Shown: positions 44,095-52,706, counted from the stretch's first letter. The stretch: DNA of 64,000 nucleotides from Acetobacterium sp. KB-1 (GCF_003260995.1 NZ_CP030040.1:2713176-2777175); one strand, 5' to 3'. Translations and numbers: made by a program. Notes: a model not told the origin generated them from the letters alone.

Positions 44095-44163
44095 GTGACA
44101 AATTGATTCCTTTATGAAGGTCTAAATTCATAAAAACATGGCCGACCCATGGCGTAACCGAAA

Positions 44164-44207
44164 GCCACCACTCTGGTTGGACAGTGCCGATGCTCCAGAA
44201 GGGTGGC
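44164..44207. repeat. Imperfect hairpin after the permease gene
   Basis: GCCACCACTCTGG (44164-44176) against CCAGAAGGGTGGC (44195-44207), 11 of 13 pairs, 18-bp loop. No T-run. It separates two convergent genes. Confidence 0.55.
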
Positions 44208-44241
44208 CAAATGGTTTAGCGGCAGGTTGGATCATACTTCG

Positions 44242-45090
44242 TTATTTTTTAATAACCGGGATCCAAACTTCATATTGGGCATTTTGGGGATCGGCATTGA
44301 TATAAACTTCGATGTCCGGGGCATTGCCGTATTCATACCCTGAGGTGGGGAGCCACTCGGTGACGATTCGCTGTTCTAAGTCTTGAATGGACAGGTTTGT
44401 TCCACTGCCAGCGAAGATCGCCCAGGTAGCAGCAGGAACCGTATATTCCGCTAAGCTGTCATCGGTATCCTTGGTACTGGCAACCGCAATAAAATACTTC
44501 CAGTCCTCGGTGTCATTGCAGACACTGACCCCCAGTAAACCCATTGGCTGTTGATCCATCAGCGCCGCCAACTTCGGAATCGTTCCATCGGTGGTCGCTT
44601 TTTGCCACATTTGCGGCACAATTTCAAAGTTTTTTTCAATTTCCTTGTGTAGGGGCTGCCAGGTCCCGATAATTCGAAAAGCTGGTTTTTGTTCAATTCT
44701 GTAATTCATTTCCGTGACTCCTTTAATTGTAATTTTGAAGCTGACTGGTGGATAGGCGCAGAGCTCAACGCCCCCCTCTTTAACACGTGAAGGGGCAACG
44801 CCGTGAATCGTTTTAAATGCTCGGTTAAATGCGGTGGGAGAAGTGTAGCCATATTTCAAGGCCACATCAATGATTTTTTCTTCACTGCCTTGAAGATCGA
44901 CGGCAGCTAGTGTCATTCTCCGGCGGCGAATATATTCAGATAGAGGCACATCTGCCATGTAGGCAAACATCCGTTGAAAATGATAGGTTGAGCAACAGGC
45001 AATGGCGGCGACTTGCTCATAGTCAATGTCCGCAGTAATATTCTCCTCAATATAATTTATCGCGTTATTTAGTCTTTCAATCCATTCCAT
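44242..45090 (-). CDS. AraC-family regulator with GyrI-like effector-binding domain
   Basis: A 282-aa Rob/SoxS-like regulator. Residues 8-105 are the AraC HTH pair (DYEQVAAIACCSTYHFQRMF, then IDVALKYGYTSPTAFNRAF). Residues 125-282 form a GyrI-like/BmrR effector domain (YRIEQKPAFRIIGTWQPLHK, ending DIEVYINADPQNAQYEVWIP). These bind lipophilic drugs and activate efflux genes. GGAGC precedes ATG 45090. Convergent with the broken ABC transporter set. Confidence 0.92.
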   Translation of the reverse strand: MEWIERLNNAINYIEENITADIDYEQVAAIACCSTYHFQRMFAYMADVPLSEYIRRRRMTLAAVDLQGSEEKIIDVALKYGYTSPTAFNRAFKTIHGVAPSRVKEGGVELCAYPPVSFKITIKGVTEMNYRIEQKPAFRIIGTWQPLHKEIEKNFEIVPQMWQKATTDGTIPKLAALMDQQPMGLLGVSVCNDTEDWKYFIAVASTKDTDDSLAEYTVPAATWAIFAGSGTNLSIQDLEQRIVTEWLPTSGYEYGNAPDIEVYINADPQNAQYEVWIPVIKK

Positions 45091-45449
45091 TTGTTCAGCT
45101 CCTTATTATTATTATAGTTTTTCGAGAGTGTTTGTCCTCTCTTTTAATGCCTTAATTAGCGAGTACGGTTATATTTATCAAAGTTCAAACGAGTTATTTC
45201 CGGGATATCCCATTTGTCGATTATCCAGCATTAGGGATTAATTGTTGTTTGAATTTCATGTTGCAAACAACATTATATAAGGTTGGATCATGAATAACAA
45301 GGACAAAAGCTGTGGATCAGGAGCAAAATTAGCATCGTTGACACGTTGACAGATAGAGGGCGAGTGGCGAGCGGTTTAAAAAGGGCTGAATTCGATTTGT
45401 TTAAGCGCTGCGAATAGTGCTATAATAAATTAGTTGCTTCAGAAGGATG
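45091..45449 (+). other. Intergenic region with a promoter-like segment
   Basis: No gene. TTGTTT (about 45400), 18 bp and TATAAT (45420-45425) resemble the architecture of the duplicated promoter segments, preceded by the same AATTCG. It has nothing intact downstream except gene remnants. Confidence 0.4.
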
Positions 45450-45563
45450 GGGTTTCGAACTTCGCACAGCATTTTAATGGCGACTTAACCGTAATCGAGC
45501 AGGGAAAACATTTTTTTTGATACCGAAGAACAACTGTAATTTTTCAAGCGATAACTAGAAAAG
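45450..45563 (+). pseudogene. Remnant of the 3' end of an alpha/beta hydrolase gene
   Basis: The DNA beginning TTTCGAACTTCGCACAGCAT and continuing past TTAACCGTAAT aligns with 41044-41157, the last third of the hydrolase gene. Several single-base gains and losses break the frame, for example a T8 tract near 45508-45515. Confidence 0.8.
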
Positions 45564-45686
45564 TGTATTAATGTTTAAATTACGGCCTATCTGCTGCGAG
45601 TAGCGTGATCCAACCAGGTAAAGTAAGTTGTGAGCGAAAACCAAAACGAGGCGAAAAATTACGGCAATGAAACCTTCAAGAATTAA

Positions 45687-45710
45687 ATAATGCGAAAAGA
45701 TCTGGTGCGA
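45687..45710 (+). pseudogene. Short remnant of a GNAT gene 3' end
   Basis: TAATGCGAAAAGATCTGGT matches the last codons of the GNAT gene (37668-37690) except for one base. Only about 20 bp, so homology is suggestive rather than sure. Lies just before the pentapeptide-repeat gene. Confidence 0.5.
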
Positions 45711-45730
45711 GAAAGGTTTAATGGAGATAG

Positions 45731-46558
45731 ATGATAAAAAAAGAAGTAACCAATAAATATGCAGATTTGGAAGTGGCCCTTCAGATCGATTGTAAAAAAT
45801 GTAGCGGTCTATGTTGCGTCGCCTTGTATTGCATGAAAAGTGATGGATTTCCCGAGAACAAGCAGGCGGGGGTACCTTGTAAACACTTGACGACAGATTT
45901 TTGTTGTGATATCCATCCCCTTTTGGCAGCGAAAAAGATGAAAGGGTGTCTGGCATATGATTGCTTTGGTGCCGGGCAAAAAGTGACCCAAAGCAGTTAC
46001 GTCAATGAAAATTGGAAAACCAATCCGGACAAGGCCGATGAAATCTTTCAGGTCTTTATGAAGGTCTTTCAGCTCCATCAGATCGCCTGGTATTTATTGG
46101 AAGCACTGTCGTTAGTCAGTGATGATCGCGCAAAAGATGAGATCGATGCGCTGCTTGTAGAGAATATTCAAATGACCGCAACGACGGAAATCCTGGTCAT
46201 CGATATTGCCAGTTATAAAATGCGTGTGGATCAGGCGTTAAAAAAGGTGAGTGATCAAGTAGCGGCTGATTCTTCTGATGGGACTAACGGCAAAGACTAT
46301 TTTGGTAAAAACTTTAAAGGTGCCAATCTTGATGGCAGAGATTTTAGTATGGCGTTGATGATTGCGGCCAATCTGAAGGGTTGCAGCTTGAAGAAAACTA
46401 ATTTTCTGGGTGCTGATATGCGGGATGCGAATATCAAAGACACGGATTTAAGCGGTTGTGTTTTTCTAACACAAATGCAGATTAATGCGGCTCAGGGAAA
46501 TGCTAAAACGAAGCTTCCAGCTAATTTATCACGACCTTTCAGCTGGCAAGGAGAGTAG
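45731..46558 (+). CDS. Pentapeptide-repeat protein with N-terminal cysteine cluster
   Basis: 275 aa with two unlike halves. Residues 20-80 are cysteine-rich (DCKKCSGLCCVALYC, then C50, C58-C59, C73, C78), like YkgJ-type metal-cluster domains. Residues 193-245 are pentapeptide repeats of A(D/N)LXX type (FKGANLDGRDFSMALMIAAN, then LKGCSLKKTNFLGADMRDAN). A helical linker separates them. Pentapeptide proteins such as Qnr mimic DNA; the role of this fusion is unknown. GGAG at 45723-45726 supports ATG 45731. Confidence 0.85.
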   Translation: MIKKEVTNKYADLEVALQIDCKKCSGLCCVALYCMKSDGFPENKQAGVPCKHLTTDFCCDIHPLLAAKKMKGCLAYDCFGAGQKVTQSSYVNENWKTNPDKADEIFQVFMKVFQLHQIAWYLLEALSLVSDDRAKDEIDALLVENIQMTATTEILVIDIASYKMRVDQALKKVSDQVAADSSDGTNGKDYFGKNFKGANLDGRDFSMALMIAANLKGCSLKKTNFLGADMRDANIKDTDLSGCVFLTQMQINAAQGNAKTKLPANLSRPFSWQGE

Positions 46559-46616
46559 CTAATAACAAAGTCGGCATCAGCGATTAAACAGTAAATACTT
46601 AGAAACAGGAGGACGT

Positions 46617-47384
46617 ATGTTAACACTCTATTTTTCAGGAACGGGAAATTCAAAATTTATAGCAGAACGCTTTTCAGCCAAAATGGCCGCGGCTTGTTAT
46701 TCCATTGAAGAAGAAGTGGATTTCAAAGAAAAAATGGGGCAGGTTAAGACCATTGCCGTTTGCTATCCCATTTACGGTTCCTGCGTCCCCCGAATTATGC
46801 GGGAGTTTGTCAGAAAAAATCGGTCCGCGTTTGAGGGCAAACAGCTGATCATTTTCAGTACGCAACTGCTGTTCTCAGGAGATGGGGCCCGGGTTTTTAC
46901 AGAATTACTAGAAGGGGTATCGGTAAACGTTCGCTATGCTGAACATTTTAATATGCCGAATAATATTTGTAACTTTTTTTTATTTCCCCTTGCCAATCCA
47001 AATAAAATGCAAAGGTATTTAAAAAAGGCAGAGAAGAAACTTAGTCGATCATGTCAGAACATTAAAAATGAGGTTGTCAAAAAGCGTGGGTTTAATTTCG
47101 TTTCTCAACATTTAGGTTTGTGGACCCAACGGGCGCATTTTGGTGCACTTGAAAAGAAGGCCCAACGGGATGTTAGAATTTCGGCAGAATGTAATCTTTG
47201 TGGCAAGTGTGTCAGGATCTGTCCGATGAAAAACCTCAAAATAACAGATCGAAGAATTGTACAACTGGATCAATGTACCCTTTGCTATCGATGTGTCAAT
47301 CAATGTCCTCAAAAAGCGATCACGGTTTTGGTGCACACACAAGTTAAAAAGCAGTATCAGGGGATTGTCGGTTTGTTAAAGTGA
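46617..47384 (+). CDS. EFR1-family flavodoxin-ferredoxin fusion
   Basis: 255 aa. An N-terminal flavodoxin-like domain (LYFSGTGNSKFIAERF, FMN phosphate loop) is followed near residue 190 by two 4Fe-4S motifs, CNLCGKCVRICP and CTLCYRCVNQCP. The EFR1 family is common in anaerobic Firmicutes and probably carries electrons; its partner is unknown. ACAGGAGGACGT precedes ATG 46617. Monocistronic. Confidence 0.92.
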   Translation: MLTLYFSGTGNSKFIAERFSAKMAAACYSIEEEVDFKEKMGQVKTIAVCYPIYGSCVPRIMREFVRKNRSAFEGKQLIIFSTQLLFSGDGARVFTELLEGVSVNVRYAEHFNMPNNICNFFLFPLANPNKMQRYLKKAEKKLSRSCQNIKNEVVKKRGFNFVSQHLGLWTQRAHFGALEKKAQRDVRISAECNLCGKCVRICPMKNLKITDRRIVQLDQCTLCYRCVNQCPQKAITVLVHTQVKKQYQGIVGLLK

Positions 47385-47444
47385 GAAAAAGCATTAAAAA
47401 AACGAAAGAAATTTTTTGGATTTAGTAGAGACGGACATAATTAT

Positions 47445-47473
47445 TTGACAGTAAGCGTACTTCATACTATAAT
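47445..47473 (+). promoter_or_regulatory. Consensus sigma-A promoter of mntP
   Basis: TTGACA (47445-47450), 17-bp spacer and TATAAT (47468-47473), both perfect, about 25 bases before the riboswitch. Confidence 0.93.
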
Positions 47474-47495
47474 GATTACAATATGAATTTTTGCT

Positions 47496-47581
47496 CATGA
47501 GGGAGTAGTTAGCGTTAAATCCGCGGTAAGTCAACATACTGGTCACAACGGCCTGGCTTGCCTTAATAAACGAGACTCATG
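47496..47581 (+). ncRNA. yybP-ykoY manganese riboswitch
   Basis: Upstream of mntP. P1 is CATGAG (47496-47501) with CTCATG (47576-47581). The conserved GGGAGTAG (L1) directly follows, and CGAGAC (L3) precedes the 3' strand of P1, as in the Mn2+-sensing family. Binding of Mn2+ stabilises P1 and should raise expression of the exporter. Confidence 0.92.
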
Positions 47582-47617
47582 TATAACTGTTACAGCTATA
47601 CATGGTCTTATTTTTTT
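47578..47617 (+). terminator. Riboswitch expression-platform terminator
   Basis: CATGTATA (47578-47585) pairs with TATACATG (47597-47604), followed by a T-rich run ending TTTTTTT. The left arm shares CATG with the 3' strand of aptamer P1, so the two structures are mutually exclusive. Confidence 0.88.
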
Positions 47618-47626
47618 GTAAAAACC

Positions 47627-47662
47627 CAGGTATAAGCTTAGAATAGCTGTACCTGTTTTTTT
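47627..47662 (+). terminator. Second hairpin terminator before mntP
   Basis: CAGGTATAAGCT (47627-47638) against AGCTGTACCTG (47645-47655), followed by T7. A second, tandem terminator in the mntP leader beyond the usual one. Confidence 0.75.
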
Positions 47663-47694
47663 ATTCATAAATTTTACTTAAGGAGTATGTTTAA

Positions 47695-48327
47695 ATGAGT
47701 ATTCTTGAGTTAATTTTGGTTGCGATCGGTCTTTCCATGGACGCTTTTGCTGTGGCAATCTGCATCGGCTTGAATCTGAAAAAAGCAGATTTGAAAAAGA
47801 CCCTGGTTGTGGGATTGTATTTCGGATTTTTTCAGGCCTTAATGCCCTTGATTGGTTATATCTTTGCCGTGCAGTTTAATGAAAAGATCATTGCTTTCGA
47901 TCATTGGATTGCCTTTGTTTTGCTGGGCATCATTGGTGGAAAAATGATAATCGATGGTTTACGAAAGGAAGGATATTTAGGGGGTGTAGAGAAGCCGGAT
48001 ACCGCAGCGGCATGTCCAGTGGTCGGATGTGGATGTCCCGAAGATGAAAAAGCCACTCTCAGCCCCAAAGCCATGATTCCCCTGGCCTTGGCAACAAGTA
48101 TCGATGCTCTGGCGATCGGGGTGTCGTTTGCCTTTCTTCAGGTTCATATTCTTCCCACAATTTTATCTATTGGAAGTATTACACTGTTTCTCTCGGTGAT
48201 GGGAGTAAAAATTGGCAGTATCTTCGGATCGCGATTTAAGGGAAAAGCAGAGCTACTGGGAGGAGTAATCCTGTTAGTAATTGGTGTAAAAATATTAGTA
48301 GAACATTTAGGAATACTAGTCATCTGA
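47695..48327 (+). CDS. mntP: Manganese efflux pump MntP
   Basis: A 210-aa membrane protein with six helices in two DUF204 repeats: IGLSMDAFAVAICIGL in the first and LALATSIDALAIGVSFAF in the second hold the conserved Asp residues. It exports Mn2+ and protects against overload. A short Cys-containing cytoplasmic loop (CPVVGCGCPEDEK) lies between the repeats. AAGGAG precedes ATG 47695. Control by the Mn riboswitch upstream is visible in the sequence. Confidence 0.97.
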   Translation: MSILELILVAIGLSMDAFAVAICIGLNLKKADLKKTLVVGLYFGFFQALMPLIGYIFAVQFNEKIIAFDHWIAFVLLGIIGGKMIIDGLRKEGYLGGVEKPDTAAACPVVGCGCPEDEKATLSPKAMIPLALATSIDALAIGVSFAFLQVHILPTILSIGSITLFLSVMGVKIGSIFGSRFKGKAELLGGVILLVIGVKILVEHLGILVI

Positions 48328-48489
48328 AGGCAAGCTCTTTTTAACGATTTTCAGGTTGCGGGTATCAAAAAAACAGAGGATTTTGTTTCTGCTAAAAAGT
48401 ATTTTATGATAGGATAAGAAAAAGATTGTAGCGTATATCAGAAGGATAATCCTTCGGGTGAGTTGGTCAAAGAGAAAGGAATAAGATCA

Positions 48490-49254
48490 ATGTTAAACGT
48501 CGAAGAAAAGCTGGCAAAATCACTAACGGCAGAGTCCATCGAGTTGATTCCATACCTGCCATATCTATTACAGGACTTATGGGAACTGGGTGCATCGCCA
48601 AATGATATCATTGATATGACCTTGAAGCATGTCCCGGTATCAGAAAAAATGCGAGTGCTCGATTTAGCTTGCGGTAAAGGCGCCGTGAGTGTTCAGTTAG
48701 CGAAGGCCTTGGGCTGCAGAGTAACGGGGATTGATATCATTCCGGAGTTTATTGATGATGCAATTAAAAAAGCTCAGGAATATGGGGTTGAGAGCTTGTG
48801 TGAATTTAAGCGCGGAGATATAAATGAAGCTGTAAAGACTCAAAAAGAGTATGATATCGTTATTCTGGGGGCAGTCGGAGATGTACTGGGGAACCCCGAG
48901 CAAACAATACAAAAGCTAAAACAGACAGTGAAAAATAGCGGCTATATTTTCATTGATGATGCGTATGGAAATAATGATTCCGATGGTCGATACCCGACCA
49001 GAGAACAATGGCAGTTGTTCTTTAAAAATGCACAGCTAAAGATTATTGATGAAAGAATTGCCAAAGAAGAGGCAATAGTAAGCACGAACGATGAGCAACA
49101 GTCGTTCATCGTAAAGCGAGCAAATGAACTAAAAGAAAGCCATCCGGCTAAAGCATTCTTATTTGATAATTATATTAAAAGCCAGCAGTCTGAGTGTGAT
49201 GAGCTGGAAAATGAAATAGTTGGGGTTACGATGTTAGTGAAAAAATCATCATAA
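48490..49254 (+). CDS. Class I SAM-dependent methyltransferase
   Basis: 254 aa. Motif I VLDLACGKGAVSVQLAK, then GIDIIPEFIDDAIKKA, YDIVILGAVGDVLG and SGYIFIDDAYGNND; the C-terminal half is helical. Small-molecule methyltransferase of unknown target. AAAGGAATAAGATCA precedes ATG 48490; the longer frame from 48463 would begin upstream of that site. Monocistronic. Confidence 0.88.
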   Translation: MLNVEEKLAKSLTAESIELIPYLPYLLQDLWELGASPNDIIDMTLKHVPVSEKMRVLDLACGKGAVSVQLAKALGCRVTGIDIIPEFIDDAIKKAQEYGVESLCEFKRGDINEAVKTQKEYDIVILGAVGDVLGNPEQTIQKLKQTVKNSGYIFIDDAYGNNDSDGRYPTREQWQLFFKNAQLKIIDERIAKEEAIVSTNDEQQSFIVKRANELKESHPAKAFLFDNYIKSQQSECDELENEIVGVTMLVKKSS

Positions 49255-49374
49255 TTATCGGGATCAAAAATACCCCAGTAAAAATACTTTGTTAAAATAT
49301 GGTTTATAGTGATGCGAAAAGTGTTGAATAGGTGTATAATATTATGAGATCATATAATAAGTGGAGGTGTATTT

Positions 49375-50262
49375 ATGAATTTGGCACAGTTGGAACGAAT
49401 GAAAAATGATAGTGGTTTTATTGCAGCACTGGATCAAAGCGGAGGCAGCACACCAAAAGCACTGGCAATTTATGGCATTCCAAAAGAAGCTTATGCGGAT
49501 GAAACTGAGATGTTTCAAATGGTTCATGAAATGCGAACGAGGATTATGAAGAGTCCGGCGTTTACCAAAGAAAGAATTCTGGCGGCAATCTTGTTTGAAA
49601 AAACGATGGATCAAAAAGTAGATGGAAAATATAGCGCCGATTATCTTTGGGATGTTAAGGGAATCTTACCAATTTTGAAGGTTGATAAGGGGCTGTTGGA
49701 TTTAGAGAATGGTGTTCAATTAATGAAACCCATTACTGATCTTGATGCCTTACTCATTCGCGCGAAAGATCGACATATATTCGGAACGAAAATGCGTTCT
49801 GTCATTAAAGAAGCCAATCCGGCAGGGGTCAAAGCCATTGTCGATCAACAATTTGAATTGGGTAAAGCCATTGCGGCGGCAGGGTTGATTCCGATTTTAG
49901 AGCCAGAGGTTGATATTCATACACCCAATAAAGCTGAAGCCGAAGTTTTACTCAAACAAGAAATCCTTGAACACCTGAAAACGTTGGACACGTCTAGTCA
50001 GTTTATGTTTAAACTCACGATTCCCGATGTTGATAATTTTTATGAAGCGGTTATTCAAAATCCAAATGTTATCCGCGTTGTTGCTCTTTCCGGTGGCTAT
50101 TCCAGAGAAGCAGCCAATGAAAAATTAGCTAGAAATCCAAAATTGATTGCAAGTTTTTCCAGGGCACTAACCGAAGGGCTCAAGGTAAACCAAAGTGACG
50201 AAGAATTTAACGCGGTATTAGATCAATCGATTCAATCGATTTATGAAGCCTCGATTAAATAA
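49375..50262 (+). CDS. fda: Class I fructose-bisphosphate aldolase
   Basis: A 295-aa glycolytic/gluconeogenic enzyme of the short bacterial class I type (as in staphylococcal Fda): FIAALDQSGGSTPKALAIYG near the N-terminus, PILEPEVDIH, and the Schiff-base lysine in FMFKLTIPDVDNFY (about Lys212). It splits fructose 1,6-bisphosphate into glyceraldehyde 3-phosphate and DHAP without metal. GGAGGTG precedes ATG 49375. Monocistronic, with a very strong terminator. Confidence 0.96.
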   Translation: MNLAQLERMKNDSGFIAALDQSGGSTPKALAIYGIPKEAYADETEMFQMVHEMRTRIMKSPAFTKERILAAILFEKTMDQKVDGKYSADYLWDVKGILPILKVDKGLLDLENGVQLMKPITDLDALLIRAKDRHIFGTKMRSVIKEANPAGVKAIVDQQFELGKAIAAAGLIPILEPEVDIHTPNKAEAEVLLKQEILEHLKTLDTSSQFMFKLTIPDVDNFYEAVIQNPNVIRVVALSGGYSREAANEKLARNPKLIASFSRALTEGLKVNQSDEEFNAVLDQSIQSIYEASIK

Positions 50263-50280
50263 AAATACAGATAAATAAAA

Positions 50281-50326
50281 AAGACGGCAACAAATCTTTA
50301 AATGATAGATTTGTTGCCGTCTTTTG
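50281..50326. terminator. Perfect 17-bp hairpin terminator
   Basis: AAGACGGCAACAAATCT (50281-50297) and AGATTTGTTGCCGTCTT (50307-50323), with T-rich ends on both strands. It serves the aldolase transcript and may stop the minus-strand ABC transcript. Confidence 0.93.
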
Positions 50327-50406
50327 TCTGTGGATAGCTAATCTGTTCATTTCCTTATCTAGCAGCCAGAAATGGTTTGTTTTGCGGTGCTGTGTCGTAG
50401 AATAAA

Positions 50407-50475
50407 GAGGTGCTGATTTTAGATAAGCCCACAAGTGGTTTAGACAACGAAAATATATACCATGCGATACAATGA
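50407..50475 (+). pseudogene. Fragment of an ABC ATPase gene
   Basis: Reads EVLILDKPTSGLDNENIYHA, IQ stop: the Walker B and D-loop of a BcrA-like ATPase, with Lys where the catalytic Glu should be. On the opposite strand to the neighbouring ABC genes. Nothing upstream of Walker B survives. Confidence 0.8.
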
Positions 50476-50498
50476 TTAGATGTTGTGAAGATCCGTTA

Positions 50499-51743
50499 TT
50501 AAACCACCTGATGCTTGCAATAGGTGCGGATGGAAAGGAAAAGGAAAACAGGAATTTCAATTACCGCGGCCGCGATTATGACATAAGGGGTCCAAAGGCT
50601 TATTGAACCAATATGCAGGTAATTAAAGCTCGTGAGTTGATAAAGCAAGCTGTTTTGCATACCGATTCCCGCAGATGGTAAAATAAAACTAAGCCAATTA
50701 GCGCCAGCGGAATACGTGAATATCGGTAACAAACATAGCCCAATGGCAATTAAGATGACAGAAAGCGAATCTTTAAGTTTGGCAGATATAAACAATGTAA
50801 AACTAATGGTTGCCAGCAAAGAAAGCAATCCTCCGATTGCTAAAACGGCTTGAAGCTGTCCTAAATTAAGCGCCGGCAGACTGATAACAGAATACAACAT
50901 TTGCATCGACGTTTCCATACACTCCAGCCCAAACGCAAGGTCTGAAATCAGTAAATGCAAAGAAATGCATAGGATAAATGCAGCACAAAAAATGGTTAGA
51001 GCGGCGAGTATTTTTACGATTGCTAATCGTGAATGCCCATATTTTGTGCAGCGCAAGATACTGTCCGAACCGGTTTGGTAGTCATTAGAAAACGTCGGTG
51101 CGGCAGCGGCGGTGCAAAGAATGACAAGGATAAAAATAAAAAGCACCAGGTGATCAAAAGCGTCCCTTGAATATCCGGCGTAAAGCTGAAAGGGCGTTTT
51201 TACTTGTGCGTATTTTTGCAAAGCCTGTTCCTGTGCAGTGGGATACTTCTTTTGCTCCATTTGCATAATGTCTTTTAGGTGTTGTTCGGTTTGTTCATAA
51301 AATCCGTCTAATTTATCCGGGGAAATAGCCATCAAATTTGTTCCCTGACCGGTTTTGGGGTCGGAAAATGCTTCCGGTAGCCTTCCTAAAAGCGCTTCAA
51401 CCGGAAATACCGTTTCCAGATAAAGGACGACCGGAAACTCTCCGCTATAAATGCTTTCCTCTCCATATGGGGAAACAGCGTTTTGGTAGAGGTTTAAAGC
51501 ATTTTTGAGTTTTTCGGGAGTAACTTCTCCGTTATGAATAGAGCGAAGCGTTTTTTTATAGGCAATCGCTTCTCGGCCATCTAACGTTACCAATTTACCG
51601 TTCTCGTCTGGTTGATTGATCGATTCATACATAACTGGAAGCCAAGCCATTAGCACAGACATTGCTAACACAATAAGCAATAAAATGATGACACGGCGTG
51701 ACTTAAGCACGCGCTTTACTTCAAGACAATAAATACGCAGCAA
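50499..51743 (-). CDS. ABC-2 type permease (module 1)
   Basis: 414 aa. One N-terminal helix (residues 16-36), an extracytoplasmic domain of about 160 residues, then five helices in the C-terminal half. This layout is that of BcrB/ABC-2 permeases for peptide or antibiotic export. Start is TTG 51743 with AAGGAGGTAAAATAA; it begins directly after the ATPase stop at 51744. Same design as the permease of module 2 at 54702, with only moderate similarity. Confidence 0.9.
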   Translation of the reverse strand: MLRIYCLEVKRVLKSRRVIILLLIVLAMSVLMAWLPVMYESINQPDENGKLVTLDGREAIAYKKTLRSIHNGEVTPEKLKNALNLYQNAVSPYGEESIYSGEFPVVLYLETVFPVEALLGRLPEAFSDPKTGQGTNLMAISPDKLDGFYEQTEQHLKDIMQMEQKKYPTAQEQALQKYAQVKTPFQLYAGYSRDAFDHLVLFIFILVILCTAAAAPTFSNDYQTGSDSILRCTKYGHSRLAIVKILAALTIFCAAFILCISLHLLISDLAFGLECMETSMQMLYSVISLPALNLGQLQAVLAIGGLLSLLATISFTLFISAKLKDSLSVILIAIGLCLLPIFTYSAGANWLSFILPSAGIGMQNSLLYQLTSFNYLHIGSISLWTPYVIIAAAVIEIPVFLFLSIRTYCKHQVV

Positions 51744-52631
51744 TTATTTTACCTCCTTACTTGTTTCCTGTTGTGGAAATAACCATAGATATAAATCCTC
51801 CAAACGGGGCGGAGCCAGTACAGAATCACGTATTTTCGCTTCATCGGCCAGATAGCGGATGGATACCTGATTATCATCTTCACTGCGTTGATTGATAATG
51901 CGTAACTGCATTTCATAGATGGGCATTTTGTCAGCGGGCACCGTACAAGTCCAAACTTTTTTCGCGACTTGTTTTACTAATTCATCGGTTGTGCCGATAT
52001 TAAGAATTTTCCCAGCTTTCATAATGGCGTTTTTAGTGGCGATATACTCAATATCGGAAACGATATGCGTTGAAATAAGGACAATGCGATCATGCGAAAA
52101 TTCCGAAATAAAATTTCGGAAGCGAACCCGCTCACCAGGATCAAGACCGGCGGTCGGCTCATCCATGATCAGAATTTTAGGGTCATTGAGCATTGCCTGT
52201 GCAATTCCTACGCGTCGCTTCATCCCGCCGGATAGTTTAATAATTTTTTTGTTTTTTACATCAGAAAGGGTGAGGGTGTCCAGCAGACTGGTAATCTTTT
52301 TACTCGTTTCTTTTACCGGAACAGCCTTAAGTGCGGCGATATACTCCAAATAGTCTTTCACCGTAAAATCTTGAAAGAAGCCAAAGTCTTGCGGTAAAAA
52401 GCCAAATTGGCTTCTGTATTTTTCGCCGAGATCACAAATATTTTTTCCCTCAAAAAAAATCTTCCCATGGGTTGGTTCCATGATCCCCGCAATCATCCGC
52501 ATAAGCGTCGTTTTTCCAGCGCCATTGGCACCAAGCAGACCCCATACGCCTGGGGTGAGGTTTAAAGAGACATCATCGACTGCAGTTTTATTCTTAAACT
52601 GCTTACTAAGGTTTGTAATGTTCAGTTCCAT
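51744..52631 (-). CDS. ABC transporter ATP-binding protein (module 1)
   Basis: 295 aa. Walker A LLGANGAGKTTLM, signature LSGGMKRRVGIAQAM, Walker B ILIMDEPTAGLDPGER and H-loop STHIVSD, plus a C-terminal regulatory extension of about 80 residues. Closely related to module 2 ATPase (55775), e.g. the shared RFRNxISxFSxDRIVxxSTH block. It should energise the permease at 50499. An 18-bp perfect dyad lies upstream between it and the kinase gene. Confidence 0.95.
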   Translation of the reverse strand: MELNITNLSKQFKNKTAVDDVSLNLTPGVWGLLGANGAGKTTLMRMIAGIMEPTHGKIFFEGKNICDLGEKYRSQFGFLPQDFGFFQDFTVKDYLEYIAALKAVPVKETSKKITSLLDTLTLSDVKNKKIIKLSGGMKRRVGIAQAMLNDPKILIMDEPTAGLDPGERVRFRNFISEFSHDRIVLISTHIVSDIEYIATKNAIMKAGKILNIGTTDELVKQVAKKVWTCTVPADKMPIYEMQLRIINQRSEDDNQVSIRYLADEAKIRDSVLAPPRLEDLYLWLFPQQETSKEVK

Positions 52632-52663
52632 ACCGGTTTCTCCTTTTTAAAAATTACAACGAC

Positions 52664-52706
52664 AAACGTCCTTGTTCAGTATCTATTGTACTGAACAAGG
52701 ACGTTT
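52664..52706. repeat. Perfect 18-bp inverted repeat between kinase and ATPase genes (module 1)
   Basis: AAACGTCCTTGTTCAGTA (52664-52681), 7-bp loop, TACTGAACAAGGACGTTT (52689-52706). Located 33 bases before the ATPase start. There is no clean T-run on the minus strand, so it may be a terminator-like attenuator, an RNA stability element or an operator. Confidence 0.85.

Noticed and set aside
36440-45731. Integron-type cassette array
   Set aside because: No integrase gene and no attC-like imperfect hairpins recur between the genes; the remnant pattern fits duplication and deletion as well.
48441-48455. GAAGGATAATCCTTC palindrome before a methyltransferase gene
   Set aside because: Only 7-bp arms, no T-run and no paired site; too short to call an operator.
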